This document shows positions 6,504 to 6,601 of a stretch of 6,601 nucleotides of DNA, one piece after another. The translations under genes and the position numbers were made by a program. The stretch lies in contig DATEDF010000024.1 of the NCBI GenBank assembly GCA_035286465.1, positions 1 to 6,601 of the forward strand. Reading direction: 5' to 3'. Below the pieces are notes generated by a model. That model did not search any database. It was not told the origin of the DNA and was given only the letters and a program-made list of their open reading frames with translations. This stretch comes from Fen-1231 sp035286465 (lineage in GTDB: Bacteria; Gemmatimonadota; Gemmatimonadetes; Gemmatimonadales; Gemmatimonadaceae). The stretch's first letter is position 1. The number at the start of each line of letters is the position of its first letter.

Positions 6504-6601
6504 ATGCACCCCGTCTCGACCCCCAATGCCCCCGCTGCGGGCGGCCACTACTCCCAGGCCATCGTCCACGCCGGCCTCGTGTACGTCGCGGGCCAGCTCC
6601 C
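6504..6601 (+). CDS. RidA (YjgF/YER057c/UK114) family protein, 5' part of gene
   Basis: RidA proteins are small cytosolic trimers that hydrolyse reactive enamine and imine intermediates made by PLP enzymes, such as 2-aminoacrylate. Only 32 full codons are in the window before the right edge. They begin MHPVSTPNAPAAGGHYSQAI and continue to LVYVAGQLP. This matches the family N-terminus (Ser-Thr-Pro-x-Ala-Pro, then PYSQA, then a hydrophobic strand and SGQ-x-P), with H15 in place of the usual proline before YSQ. The conserved substrate-binding arginine and later residues lie outside, so enzymatic competence cannot be judged. The ATG at 6504 is taken because it gives the expected spacing to the motif; no SD precedes it. 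A PLP enzyme, the desulfurase, is encoded about 2.6 kb away, but no functional link is implied. Confidence 0.88.
   Translation, partial: MHPVSTPNAPAAGGHYSQAIVHAGLVYVAGQL

Noticed and set aside
6350..6526. In-frame N-terminal extension of bshB1
   Set aside because: It would add 59 residues that translate the heptad array and the candidate promoter and would overlap the ridA-like gene; the family begins at the ATG at 6349.

Overview
The window is GC-rich bacterial chromosomal DNA (both strands fully coding, intergenic gaps of 4 to 154 bases). It carries eight genes: grpE (3' part), dnaJ, mnmA, a cysteine desulfurase gene, a divergent fpg-type DNA glycosylase gene, a CPBP intramembrane protease gene, bshB1 and the start of a ridA-type gene. 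High GC, bacillithiol-type deacetylase BshB1, Shine-Dalgarno-poor starts and the flavour of the proteins suggest Gemmatimonadota or a related soil phylum. That placement is inference from memory of protein style, not a search result.

Layout. Plus strand 1-1559: the end of grpE, then dnaJ 24 bases later, a chaperone operon whose start lies off the left edge. Minus strand 4816-1564, read right to left: glycosylase, cysteine desulfurase, mnmA, with 51- and 43-base gaps, so probably one operon. dnaJ and mnmA converge with only 4 bases between stop codons. Plus strand 4852-5556: the CPBP protein, divergent from the glycosylase across 35 bases. Minus strand 6349-5630: bshB1, convergent with the CPBP gene. 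A 154-base divergent intergenic region follows, containing a heptanucleotide repeat array in two opposite-facing blocks. The plus-strand ridA-like gene starts at 6504 and runs off the right edge.

Functional themes. GrpE and DnaJ are co-chaperones of DnaK. The desulfurase next to MnmA makes a sulfur-delivery pair for 2-thiouridine at the wobble position of tRNA. The glycosylase repairs base damage and BshB1 makes the low-molecular-weight thiol bacillithiol, so sulfur, thiol and oxidative-damage functions are concentrated here, although physical proximity alone does not prove co-regulation.

No CRISPR, prophage, insertion sequence, tRNA or rRNA was recognised. The most interesting signals are: three genes with a -10-like AT hexamer 8 to 10 bases before the start codon and no Shine-Dalgarno, suggesting leaderless mRNAs; the heptad repeats with a recurring ACGGT-NN-ACCGT dyad upstream of bshB1; and the glycosylase, which appears to have lost several canonical Fpg lesion-recognition residues.
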